Assembly: GCF_000055945.1 (NCBI RefSeq)
Contig: NC_008011.1
Span: forward strand, 739,501 to 803,500
Origin: Lawsonia intracellularis PHE/MN1-00
Lineage (GTDB): Bacteria; Desulfobacterota; Desulfovibrionia; Desulfovibrionales; Desulfovibrionaceae
Direction: 5' to 3'
DNA: 64,000 bases
Part shown: one piece after another, positions 8,957 through 17,989 of the stretch
How the letters are laid out: each line of letters starts with the position of its first letter
Position numbering within the stretch: the stretch's first letter is position 1
Position numbers and translations under genes: made by a program
Notes under the pieces: generated by a model
Told to the model about the DNA's origin: nothing
The model's database searches: none
The model's input: only the letters and a program-made list of their open reading frames with translations

Positions 8957-9658
8957 TTATACATAATAACGTTCAAGAAAATCTTTATGTTGGGCAAAAG
9001 ACCAATGCTCATTTTTTAAAATATTAATAGCATCATCTCTATTTTTATTTTTTATTGCAGCAATAAATCTTTCATGCTCACTTAAACGTTGATTTTCCCA
9101 ATCGTCAAAACAAGCAGATTGACAAAATAAATGTAGCCGATTTGCCACAGAAGTATGTAACCTACGTAATAATGCATTTTCAGTTAAATCTAAAAAAATA
9201 TCATGAAATCTCATATTTTCTTCATGATAAGCTGTTGCTTGATTTTGCTGTAAAAAAAGTTTTTGCTTTGAATTAGATTCTTCAAGTTCCTTAACATGGT
9301 CCATAGTTAAAAAATCAAAGACTTCATTAAGGCATTCAATTTCAAGAGTATTGATAACTTGATAGGCATTACGCAAAAAAGCTTCATTTACAGGTGTTAA
9401 ATATACACCTTTCCGAGCAACAATCGTTACCACACCTTCAGATTCAAGACGAATTAAAGCATCACGTAGTGGTGCACGGCTTACTTGCAACTCTTTACAA
9501 ATAAGATCTTGATTAATAGCTTGTCCATGCTGGACACCTCCCGTTGACATAACCCGTGTTAAATATTGATAAACACGTTCACGTAAGGGATCTTTTTGTT
9601 GACTTTTTATAAAAGCACTAGCCTCAATATTATCATTTCTTTCTGCTAACACCGTCAT
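8957..9658 (-). CDS. GntR-family transcriptional regulator, FCD subfamily
   Basis: DNA-binding regulator of 233 residues. The N-terminal winged helix-turn-helix spans about 25-90, with the recognition region KELQVSRAPLRDALIRLESE and a wing VTIVARKGVYLTPV. The rest is an all-helical FCD ligand domain whose metal/ligand-binding pattern includes HDIFLDLTENALL, a His in LHLF and the C-terminal EHERFIAAI. FadR-type FCD regulators usually respond to small carboxylic acids or amino acids; the ligand cannot be told here. The gene upstream on this strand is 600 nt away, so it is monocistronic. Its neighbour, the iron exporter, is downstream across a strong palindrome, so regulation of that gene is possible but unproven. 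Confidence 0.87.
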   Translation of the reverse strand: MTVLAERNDNIEASAFIKSQQKDPLRERVYQYLTRVMSTGGVQHGQAINQDLICKELQVSRAPLRDALIRLESEGVVTIVARKGVYLTPVNEAFLRNAYQVINTLEIECLNEVFDFLTMDHVKELEESNSKQKLFLQQNQATAYHEENMRFHDIFLDLTENALLRRLHTSVANRLHLFCQSACFDDWENQRLSEHERFIAAIKNKNRDDAINILKNEHWSFAQHKDFLERYYV

Positions 9659-10253
9659 GGCAACCTCATTAATAATCTAGAGCAAACTTGCTCCATACAG
9701 TTAAGTTAGTCATATTCTAAAGGAATACTCCTTTATCAAATGACAAAAATTTCAGAGAAAATAAAAAATAAAGTTAATGTTAATCTATTAATGTAAAATA
9801 ACTATATAGATTTGTACCTTCTTCATTTTATTCATAATTTACTCTGAAACAGCTCCTGTAATATATTAAAGAAGTTTGAATATTTTATACTTTATTAATA
9901 TCAAACTTCATTGTTTTGCCAAAGGTTAGTTAGTTATCAAATGAAAACATCTTATTGATTAGAAATAGAGTTAAATATCTAAAAATTTACTATATATTAT
10001 TTAGCTACTACTATTATATGTTAAAAAATAGATTTTGATATATAAGAACAGTTAGTAAAAATTATAATCTTAACAAAAATAAAATTTTTTAATTTAATTT
10101 TTAATAGTTAACTGCTTTACAAAAAAAAATTAGCCTAAAAAACTATCACAGTCAACCCCTAGTATTTAATTCTTAAACTACTTATTAATACAAAATATTT
10201 TCTACAACTATAATATATGGTAATATATAGTTTTTCATAATACAAAAAATATA
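9659..10253. other. AT-rich intergenic spacer
   Basis: Nearly 600 nt with no credible gene. Two small hairpins can be seen: AAAGGA/TCCTTT at about 9718-9735, just upstream of the GntR gene, and a 13-bp bulged stem GAAGTTTG...CAAACTTC at 9871-9909. Neither has a clear U run. The first could be a GntR-gene operator; the second may be a decayed terminator. Confidence 0.55.
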
Positions 10254-11750
10254 TTATTCCTGTGTTGTTATTTCTACACGTTCTTCATGAATTTTCATGA
10301 GACTTTTAAGTTGATTTTCTTGTTCTGATGTTTTTGCAAGACTACGAGCTTTCTCTGACCATAATGTAAATTTTTTTATATCATTTTGATATAATGCACT
10401 ATAAGCAAGATGAATATATGCTTCAAATACATTTCCAGACTGACCAAGTGAACGACCATAAATATAATGAACTTCTGCGTCTTCGGGTAATATTTTCAAC
10501 AACTGCTTATAATATGTCTGTGCTTCTGTACTATTACCAGCATCATCTAGAGCTCTGGCATAAAAAAACTGTGCAAGCACATCCTTAGAATCTAAAGATA
10601 AAGCTTTCTTCAAAAACTGGATAGACTGTGTACCATCACCCCTATTATAATAAAACATTCCTGTTTCCCTTAGTATAAGGGCATCATTAGGAGCACATAC
10701 AACTGCCTTATGAAAAGCATCTTCTGCAACCTTTATTTTATTTTTTCTTTCTGCAAGAATTCCTAAACCCATTAAAGCAAGACAGTCTTTTTCTCCAGAC
10801 TTTGTAAAAAGCCAATATGCTGTTTCTGGCTCACCATAACGAGCCCATATAAGAGTCCTAACTCTTTTAAATCGTTTATTATTTTCTACTCTAGCCTGTA
10901 TGCTTTGTGGCAAAGAAGCAACACGAGAATGAATTTCATTAATACGTTCCCCAATATCCGGGTGTGTTGATAAATATTCTGGAGTACTAGCACCTGATGC
11001 CCACTGTTTACGACGAATTTTTTCAAAAGCTTCTTCCATACCTTGTGGTTTAAAACCTGCTTTAACTAAATACTGTAATCCTATTTGATCAGCTTCTGTT
11101 TCATCAGAACGACTATAGTTCAACATTGCTGTTTGACCTGCAGCTAAACTTCCAGCAAAAACAGCGCCAGTGGTATTTCCTCCCCCTAAGAAAACACTTG
11201 CAAGAGCACCTAATATACTTGCAACATTTACAATTTGAGCACGCTCCATACGACGAGCTATGTGTCGTTGTGTCACATGAGCAAGTTCATGAGCAAGAGC
11301 ACCAACCAATTCAGACTCATTCTCCATATTCATGATAAGGCCTGTATTAACAAATACATAGCCACCAGGAATCGCAAACGCATTTACTGAGTTATTTAAA
11401 ACGACACTTGCTTTAAATTGAAAAGGTTGTGGAGGCATAGATGCTGCTAATTGATCTACAATTGACTGGATATAACCAACAATTTCAGGATCCTCTACAA
11501 CAGCCATCTGAGAACGAACAAGAAGATTAAATTTTTTCCCTAGCTCAAGCTCTTCCTTAAGCCCCATACTACTAAATAAACCAGATGCATAAATAGGAGT
11601 TAATATGAGAGAAGTAGAAAAAAGTACTATAGTACAACAAGAAAAAATAACAACTTTAATATAAGAAAAAGGTAGTAGTTTTTTATAAAAAATATTATGT
11701 AATAAAGTAAGAACAGTCCTTAACCAATCTATCAAAATGTGGCATTTCAT
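10254..11750 (-). CDS. BepA/YfgC-like periplasmic M48 metallopeptidase with TPR domain
   Basis: Envelope protease/chaperone of 498 residues. A hydrophobic segment at about 31-56 ending near PIYASG acts as signal peptide or anchor. The M48 peptidase domain follows, with the zinc motif HELAH at 154-158 and the third-ligand region SRSDETEADQIG near 213-224. Residues about 300-480 contain at least four TPR-like repeats (NDALILRETGMFYYNRGD, KDVLAQFFYARALDDAGN, EDAEVHYIYGRSLGQSGN). This architecture matches BepA, which degrades or promotes folding of LptD and other outer-membrane proteins. The N-terminal 30 residues before the hydrophobic segment are longer than in E. coli BepA, but no later ATG precedes the segment. 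Confidence 0.87.
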   Translation of the reverse strand: MKCHILIDWLRTVLTLLHNIFYKKLLPFSYIKVVIFSCCTIVLFSTSLILTPIYASGLFSSMGLKEELELGKKFNLLVRSQMAVVEDPEIVGYIQSIVDQLAASMPPQPFQFKASVVLNNSVNAFAIPGGYVFVNTGLIMNMENESELVGALAHELAHVTQRHIARRMERAQIVNVASILGALASVFLGGGNTTGAVFAGSLAAGQTAMLNYSRSDETEADQIGLQYLVKAGFKPQGMEEAFEKIRRKQWASGASTPEYLSTHPDIGERINEIHSRVASLPQSIQARVENNKRFKRVRTLIWARYGEPETAYWLFTKSGEKDCLALMGLGILAERKNKIKVAEDAFHKAVVCAPNDALILRETGMFYYNRGDGTQSIQFLKKALSLDSKDVLAQFFYARALDDAGNSTEAQTYYKQLLKILPEDAEVHYIYGRSLGQSGNVFEAYIHLAYSALYQNDIKKFTLWSEKARSLAKTSEQENQLKSLMKIHEERVEITTQE

Positions 11751-11816
11751 AATTTCTCATATGTGTTAAAATAAAAAATAAGCTGAAGCAGTTGCTAACT
11801 TACATTGTAATTATTA

Positions 11817-11854
11817 TTCTTTTTGTTCTAATATATAATATATTACAAAAAGAA
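11817..11854 (-). terminator. Bulged stem-loop downstream of cysS
   Basis: Ten-bp arm TTCTTTTTGT pairs with ACAAAAAGAA, and after a 3-nt bulge a further 6 bp (AATATA/TATATT) close a 3-nt loop. It starts 28 nt past the leftward cysS stop. There is no GC-rich core, so it would be a weak terminator or a 3'-end stabiliser. Confidence 0.4.
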
Positions 11855-11881
11855 CAAAGAGCATAATATAAGTATTATTTA

Positions 11882-13339
11882 TTATAAAATATCCCACACC
11901 TGACCTTCTGAAGTGTCACGTATTTCTATACCTAATGAAGCTAAGGTATTACGAACTTCATCTGCCTGAACAAAATTTTTTTCCTCTCTTGCTTGCCTTC
12001 TCTTACTAAGTAACTCTTCTACTTGATTAACATCAATTTTATTTCTAATAATGCGAATTGTTTTGAGATCTTGTAAAAAACTATTAGGTTTTTGACCAAA
12101 TACACCTAATAAAATATCTACTTTTCGTATAATCTCACGAAATTGTTCAAAAACCACCTTCCCATCAGTTGTGGAGTAAAGAGCTTTATCATCAAGAGCA
12201 CGTCTAACTATATGGATAATATTAAATAAATGACCTAATCCAGCAGCTGTATTGCAATCATCTTCTAGCGCAGACATAAATAGTGAAAATTGTTCATCTA
12301 ACTCAGCTAAAATAGAGCTAGATGAACCACCTGAGTCCCAAGATTTTCTTTCAAGTGCTTTATCTACCTCAGCAATACATTCATACACTCTTTTTTGACT
12401 TCGTTCTGTCTCATTCATTCCTTCAAAAGAAAAATCTATAGGGCTTCTATAATGCTTTTTTAAAAGGAAAAAACGTAATGTTTCTGGGAGATATGCTTCT
12501 AATATATCTCTAACAATCTTAAAATTTCCAAGAGATTTTGACATTTTTTCTGAATTTACTTGAACAAGCCCATTATGCATCCAAATTTTAGCCAACGGCT
12601 TATTTACAATTGATTCAGTCTGAGCAATCTCATTTTCATGGTGTGGAAAAATAAGATCAATTCCTCCCCCATGTATATCAAGAGGAAGTGGCCAACACTT
12701 TTCACTCATTGCTGAACATTCAATATGCCACCCAGGACGCCCTCTTCCCCAAGGACTTTCCCAAGAAGGCTCTCCAGGCTTAGCTGCTTTCCAAAGAACA
12801 AAATCTAAAGGATCTTCTTTCTCCTCACTAGGTACAATACGTACTCCTATACGTAACTCATCAGGAGTTCTACCAGAAAGTTTTCCATAATCAGGGAAAG
12901 AACGAACTCTAAAATAAACGTCACCTGAAGCTGTAATATATGCTTTATCAGCCTCTAGTAATTTTTGACAACACTCTATCATTTCAGGGATATAATCTGT
13001 AGCCTTAGGCTCAATATCTGCATTTAGCACACCAAGGCGATCCATATCTTCATGAAAAGCATTTATAAATTCTTCTGCAACCTCTTTACTACTACGGCCC
13101 TCTTTATTAGCACGATTAATAATTTTATCATCAATATCTGTAAAATTACGTATAAATGTTACATCATATCCTTGATATCGTAATAATCTCACCAAGATAT
13201 CAAAAACTATGGCAGATCGTGCATGTCCAATATGAGAAAAATCATACGCTGTAATTCCACAAACATATATACCTAACTTTCCTGAAATTATAGGTATAAG
13301 TGGCTCTTTTTTCTTTTCCATAGTATTATATAGATGCAT
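11882..13339 (-). CDS. cysS: Cysteinyl-tRNA synthetase
   Basis: Class I synthetase that charges tRNA-Cys; 485 residues from the chosen start. The HIGH signature appears as SHIGHAR within CGITAYDFSHIGHAR, and the KMSKS loop as EKMSKSLGNF. Zinc ligands are recognisable as the Cys of the N-terminal YVCG, the Cys in HIECSAMS and the His/Glu in HHENEIAQTE. I prefer the ATG at 13339 (MHLYNTMEKKKEP). It has GAGAGG about 4 nt upstream and matches the usual family N-terminus, whereas the longer reading begins with GTG and adds six atypical residues. It is the last gene of the leftward train that begins with the sigma factor at 17989. Confidence 0.96.
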   Translation of the reverse strand: MHLYNTMEKKKEPLIPIISGKLGIYVCGITAYDFSHIGHARSAIVFDILVRLLRYQGYDVTFIRNFTDIDDKIINRANKEGRSSKEVAEEFINAFHEDMDRLGVLNADIEPKATDYIPEMIECCQKLLEADKAYITASGDVYFRVRSFPDYGKLSGRTPDELRIGVRIVPSEEKEDPLDFVLWKAAKPGEPSWESPWGRGRPGWHIECSAMSEKCWPLPLDIHGGGIDLIFPHHENEIAQTESIVNKPLAKIWMHNGLVQVNSEKMSKSLGNFKIVRDILEAYLPETLRFFLLKKHYRSPIDFSFEGMNETERSQKRVYECIAEVDKALERKSWDSGGSSSSILAELDEQFSLFMSALEDDCNTAAGLGHLFNIIHIVRRALDDKALYSTTDGKVVFEQFREIIRKVDILLGVFGQKPNSFLQDLKTIRIIRNKIDVNQVEELLSKRRQAREEKNFVQADEVRNTLASLGIEIRDTSEGQVWDIL

Positions 13340-13439
13340 AAAACCTCTCCACATCACCCATAACTAATGTTTTAACTTTATACTATAGAAACAAAAAAGA
13401 TATGATTCTAAAAACATAACTTAATAATTATAACTTTGG

Positions 13440-13868
13440 TTAATCAAATGAAGCAATACGCTGAAGATGTCGTCCACCCTCAAATGGTGTTGTCAAAAAA
13501 ATATTAACAATCTCTATTGCAATGCTTTTACCTATTACACGTTCACCTAAACATAATATATTAGCATTATTATGTAGACGTGTTGCTCTTGCTTGGAACT
13601 CAGAAGTACATAGTGCTGCTCTAATACCTTTTATACGGTTAGCAGCCATACTCATACCTATACCTGTTCCACAAATTAAAATACCAAAACTGCCTATTTC
13701 ATCTAATACTTGTTCACAAACATATTGAGCATATAAAGGGTAATCACAAGGTTCAGATGTCATTGGACCTAAATCTCTTACTATATAATCGTTATCTTGC
13801 AATTGCTCTATAAGAGTATTTTTTAAAGAAAATCCTGCATGATCAGAAGCAATGTAAACTTTTAGCAC
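13440..13868 (-). CDS. rpiB: Ribose-5-phosphate isomerase B
   Basis: Interconverts ribose-5-phosphate and ribulose-5-phosphate in the pentose phosphate pathway (LacAB/RpiB family). The N-terminus YIASDHAGFSLK holds the phosphate/ring-opening residues, and CGTGIGMSMAANRIKGIRAA contains the catalytic-base Cys and the GTGxGxxxAANK-type loop. HNNANILCLGERVIG is the third family block. A TTG at 13880 is possible, but the GTG at 13868 gives LKVYIASDHAG, the expected family start, with GAGG 6-9 nt upstream, so I use it (142 residues). The upstream gene's TGA overlaps this ribosome site, which implies translational coupling. Confidence 0.93.
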   Translation of the reverse strand: MLKVYIASDHAGFSLKNTLIEQLQDNDYIVRDLGPMTSEPCDYPLYAQYVCEQVLDEIGSFGILICGTGIGMSMAANRIKGIRAALCTSEFQARATRLHNNANILCLGERVIGKSIAIEIVNIFLTTPFEGGRHLQRIASFD

Positions 13869-13876
13869 CCTAAACC

Positions 13877-14221
13877 TCAACTACTTACAAGGCAATAAGC
13901 TTTTAGCAATCGTCTTTGCAACACATCTGTACAATTTTTACTAAAAGCACTTTTTTTCTTACTTTCTAACTGAATGATATCTTTACTCACAAGATCAAGC
14001 TCAGCTTTTAATTTTTCCTGTTCAACTGGAGTTAATGTATTTACAAAATAACTCAATTGTATTTCAAGTTTATTTTTATGTTTTTTTAATCTAGCAATAC
14101 ATAATGAAAAGAAAATATCTAACCCAACAAACCAACGGACATATATTACTAACACCCATAAACCAGTATACATAACACAAAATAAATCTTGGACTTTACC
14201 CCATTCTATCTGAAATTCCAT
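13877..14221 (-). CDS. Hypothetical small membrane/coiled-coil protein
   Basis: Unrecognised protein of 114 residues. A hydrophobic segment spans about 12-44 (FCVMYTGLWVLVIYVRWFVG, then DIFFSLCIA), followed by a charged helix with heptad-like Leu/Ile spacing at about 45-95 (KKHKNKLEIQLSYFVNTL, KAELDLVSKDIIQLES). It has an excellent purine-rich ribosome site (GGAGGGGGGAG) about 9 nt before the ATG. Its TGA overlaps the Shine-Dalgarno of rpiB. These expression signals and its place within the train argue that it is a real gene. A function cannot be assigned; a small membrane-tethered scaffold is only a guess from shape. Confidence 0.7.
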   Translation of the reverse strand: MEFQIEWGKVQDLFCVMYTGLWVLVIYVRWFVGLDIFFSLCIARLKKHKNKLEIQLSYFVNTLTPVEQEKLKAELDLVSKDIIQLESKKKSAFSKNCTDVLQRRLLKAYCLVSS

Positions 14222-14297
14222 TATGTTCTCTCCCCCCTCCCTTAAAACTTAAAAAATTTAACACTAAGTAAAAGTTATTTTATCATTTTACCCTACT

Positions 14298-15083
14298 TCA
14301 TTCATAAGATATATACTGTACATCAACTCCTTCAGGAAGAATAAGTTGTAACTGAGAGTTAGTAAAATTTTGAAGAAACGTTTCTCTACCTTTAACAATA
14401 AAAACAATTTTATTGTTTTTGTTATCAAACAAAATTACCTTACTTGGTAGTTTTGTTTGATCATCATAAGTAATAGTTAATGACCATCCAACAGTAGAAT
14501 TTTCCCATTTCACTGGCAAACCACTTTGAGATAATTCTAAAGTTCCAGATAACTTTCCTCCTAGCAAAGTATATATAATGTTCCCATTAGACATAGATAA
14601 AGGAGATACTCCCTGAACCTGTTTTCCAAATACATTATAAAACTGACCACGTATAAGTGATACAAAGTCATAAAATCCAAATGGTAAAGGTTTTTCTAAC
14701 TCTAAAAATACCTTATCTGTATTAGAAAAAACTTTAGCTTCTTTATCTATAATAGAATATATAATAAATTTATCCTGTGTTGCGTGTAGCCTAACAACAG
14801 GAGTATTCATCCCAGCCATCCCATCTAAACAAATAGGAAAATTTCCATTACTCCATATAATAACAGAAAGCCTTTTTATTGCTTTATCAGCATGATATAA
14901 TAATGTTCCTTTTATTCTATATGGAGTACTTTTTTTCCCCTGCTGTTCTGCATACCTTTCATATGTGTACCATATCTCATGCACGTCCTTAGAGGCAATA
15001 GGAAATTTTGTTTGTACTGAACTACAACTTATTATTAATAGCCCTAATTCCAATAAGATAACATACCGTAATAAGATGATCAT
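14298..15083 (-). CDS. Predicted outer-membrane lipoprotein, LolB-like
   Basis: Secreted lipoprotein of 261 residues. It has a hydrophobic signal peptide at 6-19 and a lipobox LIISC with the lipidated Cys at 20, followed by SS rather than Asp, which favours outer-membrane sorting. The rest alternates beta-strand-like stretches (YRIKGTLLYH, RLSVIIWSNG, FIIYSIIDKEAKVF) and ends with GWSLTITYDDQTKLPSKVIL, consistent with the LolA/LolB-type half-barrel. LolB inserts lipoproteins into the outer membrane. Sequence identity to LolB is not obvious by eye, so the call rests on fold-like pattern, lipobox and position behind a TPR lipoprotein. It starts 7 nt after that gene's stop. Confidence 0.55.
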   Translation of the reverse strand: MIILLRYVILLELGLLIISCSSVQTKFPIASKDVHEIWYTYERYAEQQGKKSTPYRIKGTLLYHADKAIKRLSVIIWSNGNFPICLDGMAGMNTPVVRLHATQDKFIIYSIIDKEAKVFSNTDKVFLELEKPLPFGFYDFVSLIRGQFYNVFGKQVQGVSPLSMSNGNIIYTLLGGKLSGTLELSQSGLPVKWENSTVGWSLTITYDDQTKLPSKVILFDNKNNKIVFIVKGRETFLQNFTNSQLQLILPEGVDVQYISYE

Positions 15084-15090
15084 TATGATC

Positions 15091-16812
15091 TTACAGTCCT
15101 TGCAACTTCTTTTGTATTGCTTCTACATCTTGTGGCTGAAGTTTTATAGCTTTTTCCCAACCTATTTTAGCATCCTTCTTTTTTCCTATAGCTTGAGCAA
15201 TGTCTCCATAATGTTCCCAAATAGTGGGATCATTACTATCTTCAAGACTCACAGCTCTATTAATTTCTACCCAAGCTTTTTTTATCTCTCCTTTTGCAAA
15301 AAATGCCCAAGCAAGAGAATCTACAATATAAGCACGGTTTGGTATAAGACTATCAGCTCTTTTAATCAATGAAAGTGCACGATCTATATCACGTTTATCT
15401 TCAATTAAACAATATCCTACAAAGTTTAAAACTTCAGGATAATCAGGATAACGAGAAATAAGTTGTTCCATAAGCTCTAATGATTCAGACTTTTTTCCTA
15501 ATCCATTTATAGCTACACCTTTCAAAAAAAGAAGTGTTTTCTCCTCAGGAAACAATTCTAATCCTTTACTAATAACAATAAGGGCTTTATTATACTCTTT
15601 TTTATTAAGCAACAACTGAACTTCTGTTGTCCATAGCTCTTGTTCTAATGGAGCTGCTTCTTGCCCTTGATGTAGTAACTGCATTGCTTGATTTATTTTA
15701 TTCAAACTGTAAAAAATTTGTACACGCAATAATAATGTATTAATATAATACTTATCCTTACTACTAGCCTCTTCAAGCAATGTTAATGCTTTGTCATAAT
15801 TTTTATAACATTCATACTCAATAGCTCCAAGGATATAAAGTATAACATTTATGTCACCTGCTGCTTCTGGGCGCTCTTTTATTTGTTTAAGTAATAGCTC
15901 TGCTTGAGTATAAAATTTATTTTCAAGAAATAATGTAACAGCAGTCAAACAAAAGCTGTAATTCTCTGAACTTTCTGTTATATATTTTAAAGCCTGATCA
16001 GGCTTCTTTAGTGATAACATTGTACTAATAAGATGTAGCCGTACACTCTGGTTACCAGAGTCTTTATCTAGCAAGTCAAGATATACTTTAATTGCTTCAG
16101 AATAATTGCCTGTTTTTTCTAATAGCTTACCTGTTTCAAACCATGCTTCAAGAAATTCAGGGTTTTCTTGCACAGCTAACTTCAGCTGACTCATAGCTTC
16201 AGATGAACGACCTAATGCTGCTAAGGACTGAGCATAGCAATATCGAATAAACGCATTGTAATAATTCTTTGGCAAAGAAGAAAAAATATCTACTGCCTCT
16301 TTATAATTTTCTGTCTTAAGATAAAGTATTGCTAGTTCCTGTCTCACTAAATCTGACTTTGGATGACGTAATTGATATGCTTGAAGAGACTCCAAAGCTT
16401 TTACTGGATAACCTTCTTCAAGCCAGCAATCAGCAAGTAGTAGATAAAATCCAAACTCATCAGGAAATAACTGTATCCCCTGTTCTAAAATATTTCTTGC
16501 TGTAATAGGATCTTTCTCTAAAAGAAACCATGCGGCACTATCTGTAAAGAATTGTGGCGCTGGGCTATGTTTCACCAAAATACTCATTGCCTCAAGAACA
16601 CCGCTCTTATCTCCAATCCTAATCGATTGTTCAAGCAATAGAATGCCATATGTTACTTGGGCTTCTGGAGTAAGATTCCAATGAATAGTGTTATGTTGTG
16701 AATTTTTAGCAACACAAGCTTGTAGTGGGAATAGGATTAAACCTATACTCAAGAGCAATTGTACCAGTGGCCATTGCCTTAATACATTATGAACAAATTG
16801 TATCACGTTCAT
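15091..16812 (-). CDS. TPR-repeat protein, probable lipoprotein or exported
   Basis: Protein of 573 residues built almost wholly of tetratricopeptide repeats, about 12-14 units. Examples are PEFLEAWFETGKLLEKTGNY, PEEKTLLFLKGVAINGLGK, PDYPEVLNFVGYCLIEDK and DPTIWEHYGDIAQAIGKK. The N-terminus has a hydrophobic segment at about 15-30 ending LFPLQAC, a near-lipobox with Gln at -2, so it is exported and possibly lipidated at Cys33. TPR proteins of this kind act as protein-interaction scaffolds; the partner is unknown. It lies 19 nt downstream of the RpoH-like gene and 7 nt upstream of the LolB-like gene, so all three are probably on one mRNA. Confidence 0.85.
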   Translation of the reverse strand: MNVIQFVHNVLRQWPLVQLLLSIGLILFPLQACVAKNSQHNTIHWNLTPEAQVTYGILLLEQSIRIGDKSGVLEAMSILVKHSPAPQFFTDSAAWFLLEKDPITARNILEQGIQLFPDEFGFYLLLADCWLEEGYPVKALESLQAYQLRHPKSDLVRQELAILYLKTENYKEAVDIFSSLPKNYYNAFIRYCYAQSLAALGRSSEAMSQLKLAVQENPEFLEAWFETGKLLEKTGNYSEAIKVYLDLLDKDSGNQSVRLHLISTMLSLKKPDQALKYITESSENYSFCLTAVTLFLENKFYTQAELLLKQIKERPEAAGDINVILYILGAIEYECYKNYDKALTLLEEASSKDKYYINTLLLRVQIFYSLNKINQAMQLLHQGQEAAPLEQELWTTEVQLLLNKKEYNKALIVISKGLELFPEEKTLLFLKGVAINGLGKKSESLELMEQLISRYPDYPEVLNFVGYCLIEDKRDIDRALSLIKRADSLIPNRAYIVDSLAWAFFAKGEIKKAWVEINRAVSLEDSNDPTIWEHYGDIAQAIGKKKDAKIGWEKAIKLQPQDVEAIQKKLQGL

Positions 16813-16831
16813 ATATTACCTAAGTTAAAAA

Positions 16832-17989
16832 TTAATGGCCTATCCACTCTTCTGAAAAATCACCTATTTGACGAGATAAATGTGTACGTAGCTTTTGTAA
16901 TAAACGTGCTTCTAGTTGTCTCACTCTTTCACGGGTTACACTGTATTTTTCACCAATTTCTCGAAGTGTTACAGGATCATCTGTAAGTAATCTATTATGA
17001 AGAATATACACTTCTTTTTCTGAAAGTAAGGGTAATATATCTTTTATCCTATCTTGAAGAAGTATAGCTATTTCTTGACCAGCAAGACTCTCTTCGATCC
17101 CAGGGTTAATTGCTGGTAAAAAATCTATACGTGATGCATTTCCTGTCTCTTCACCAACAGTTACATCCAATGACATATCTGATGCATCTAGTCGTTGTTG
17201 CATCTCAATAATTTGTTCTTCACCAACACCTAAGCGTAATGCAAGTGAGGATGTATCTGGATCAAAACCTTCAGCAAGGAGTTTTTGTCTCTCACGATTA
17301 AGATTATAAAACAATTTTCGTTGTGCCTGTGTTGTTCCAATCTTTACCATTCTCCAATTATCCATAATAAACTTAAGAATATATGCACGAATCCAAAATG
17401 CTGCATAATAAGAAAACTTAATACCCTTATCAGGATCAAACTTATTCACAGCTCGCATAAGGCCAACATTACCTTCTTGAATAAGATCCAATACATTTTG
17501 CATCCAACGACGTTGAAAGTCCATTGCTATCTTAACCACAAGACGTAAATGTGAAGAAATCAAACGGAATGCAGCCTTACTACAACCTTTTTTCTGTACA
17601 TCCTGCGCTAACCTAAGTTCTTCTTCAGGTTTTAACATAGGAAAGCGACTGACCTCTCTTAAGTAAAGCTGTAAAGAATCTCTTGTAGCCGTTGTTGTAG
17701 ACAGTGTCACTTGAGAAGACACTACAGTTTCAAAACCCATTTCATCAAGCTCACTATCTTCTATAAGATCACAAAGAAGATCTTCACTACTACTTAATAA
17801 AGTATCATCCATTTCAGTATCTGGGTCTTCAATTTCACTTTCTTCTTTACTATTTCTTTTTATCTTTTCATATTCAACTTTGCTTGAGCTAGCTTTATAT
17901 GTGTCATCATTTTTCCTTTTTTTACTGCAAAAAGATTGCTCTGAAATACTTTTGTCAAGTAAAAAAGGAGATTGTATATCGTAATTCAT
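16832..17989 (-). CDS. rpoH: RNA polymerase heat-shock-type sigma factor (RpoH-like)
   Basis: Group 3 sigma-70 factor of 385 residues that would direct polymerase to stress promoters. Region 2 contains DLIQEGNVGLMRAVNKFDP and KFSYYAAFWIRAYILKFIMD. The segment NWRMVKIGTTQAQRKLFYNL is the RpoH-box-like part seen in sigma-32 proteins. Region 4 has LREIGEKYSVTRERVRQLEA, the -35-recognition helix-turn-helix. Sigma-32 proteins are about 285 aa; the extra 100 residues here are an N-terminal Ser/Asp/Glu-rich tail with basic KKRK and KIKR patches. It heads the leftward train. Natural targets in this window would be groESL, clpA and htpX, which is an inference. Confidence 0.88.
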   Translation of the reverse strand: MNYDIQSPFLLDKSISEQSFCSKKRKNDDTYKASSSKVEYEKIKRNSKEESEIEDPDTEMDDTLLSSSEDLLCDLIEDSELDEMGFETVVSSQVTLSTTTATRDSLQLYLREVSRFPMLKPEEELRLAQDVQKKGCSKAAFRLISSHLRLVVKIAMDFQRRWMQNVLDLIQEGNVGLMRAVNKFDPDKGIKFSYYAAFWIRAYILKFIMDNWRMVKIGTTQAQRKLFYNLNRERQKLLAEGFDPDTSSLALRLGVGEEQIIEMQQRLDASDMSLDVTVGEETGNASRIDFLPAINPGIEESLAGQEIAILLQDRIKDILPLLSEKEVYILHNRLLTDDPVTLREIGEKYSVTRERVRQLEARLLQKLRTHLSRQIGDFSEEWIGH

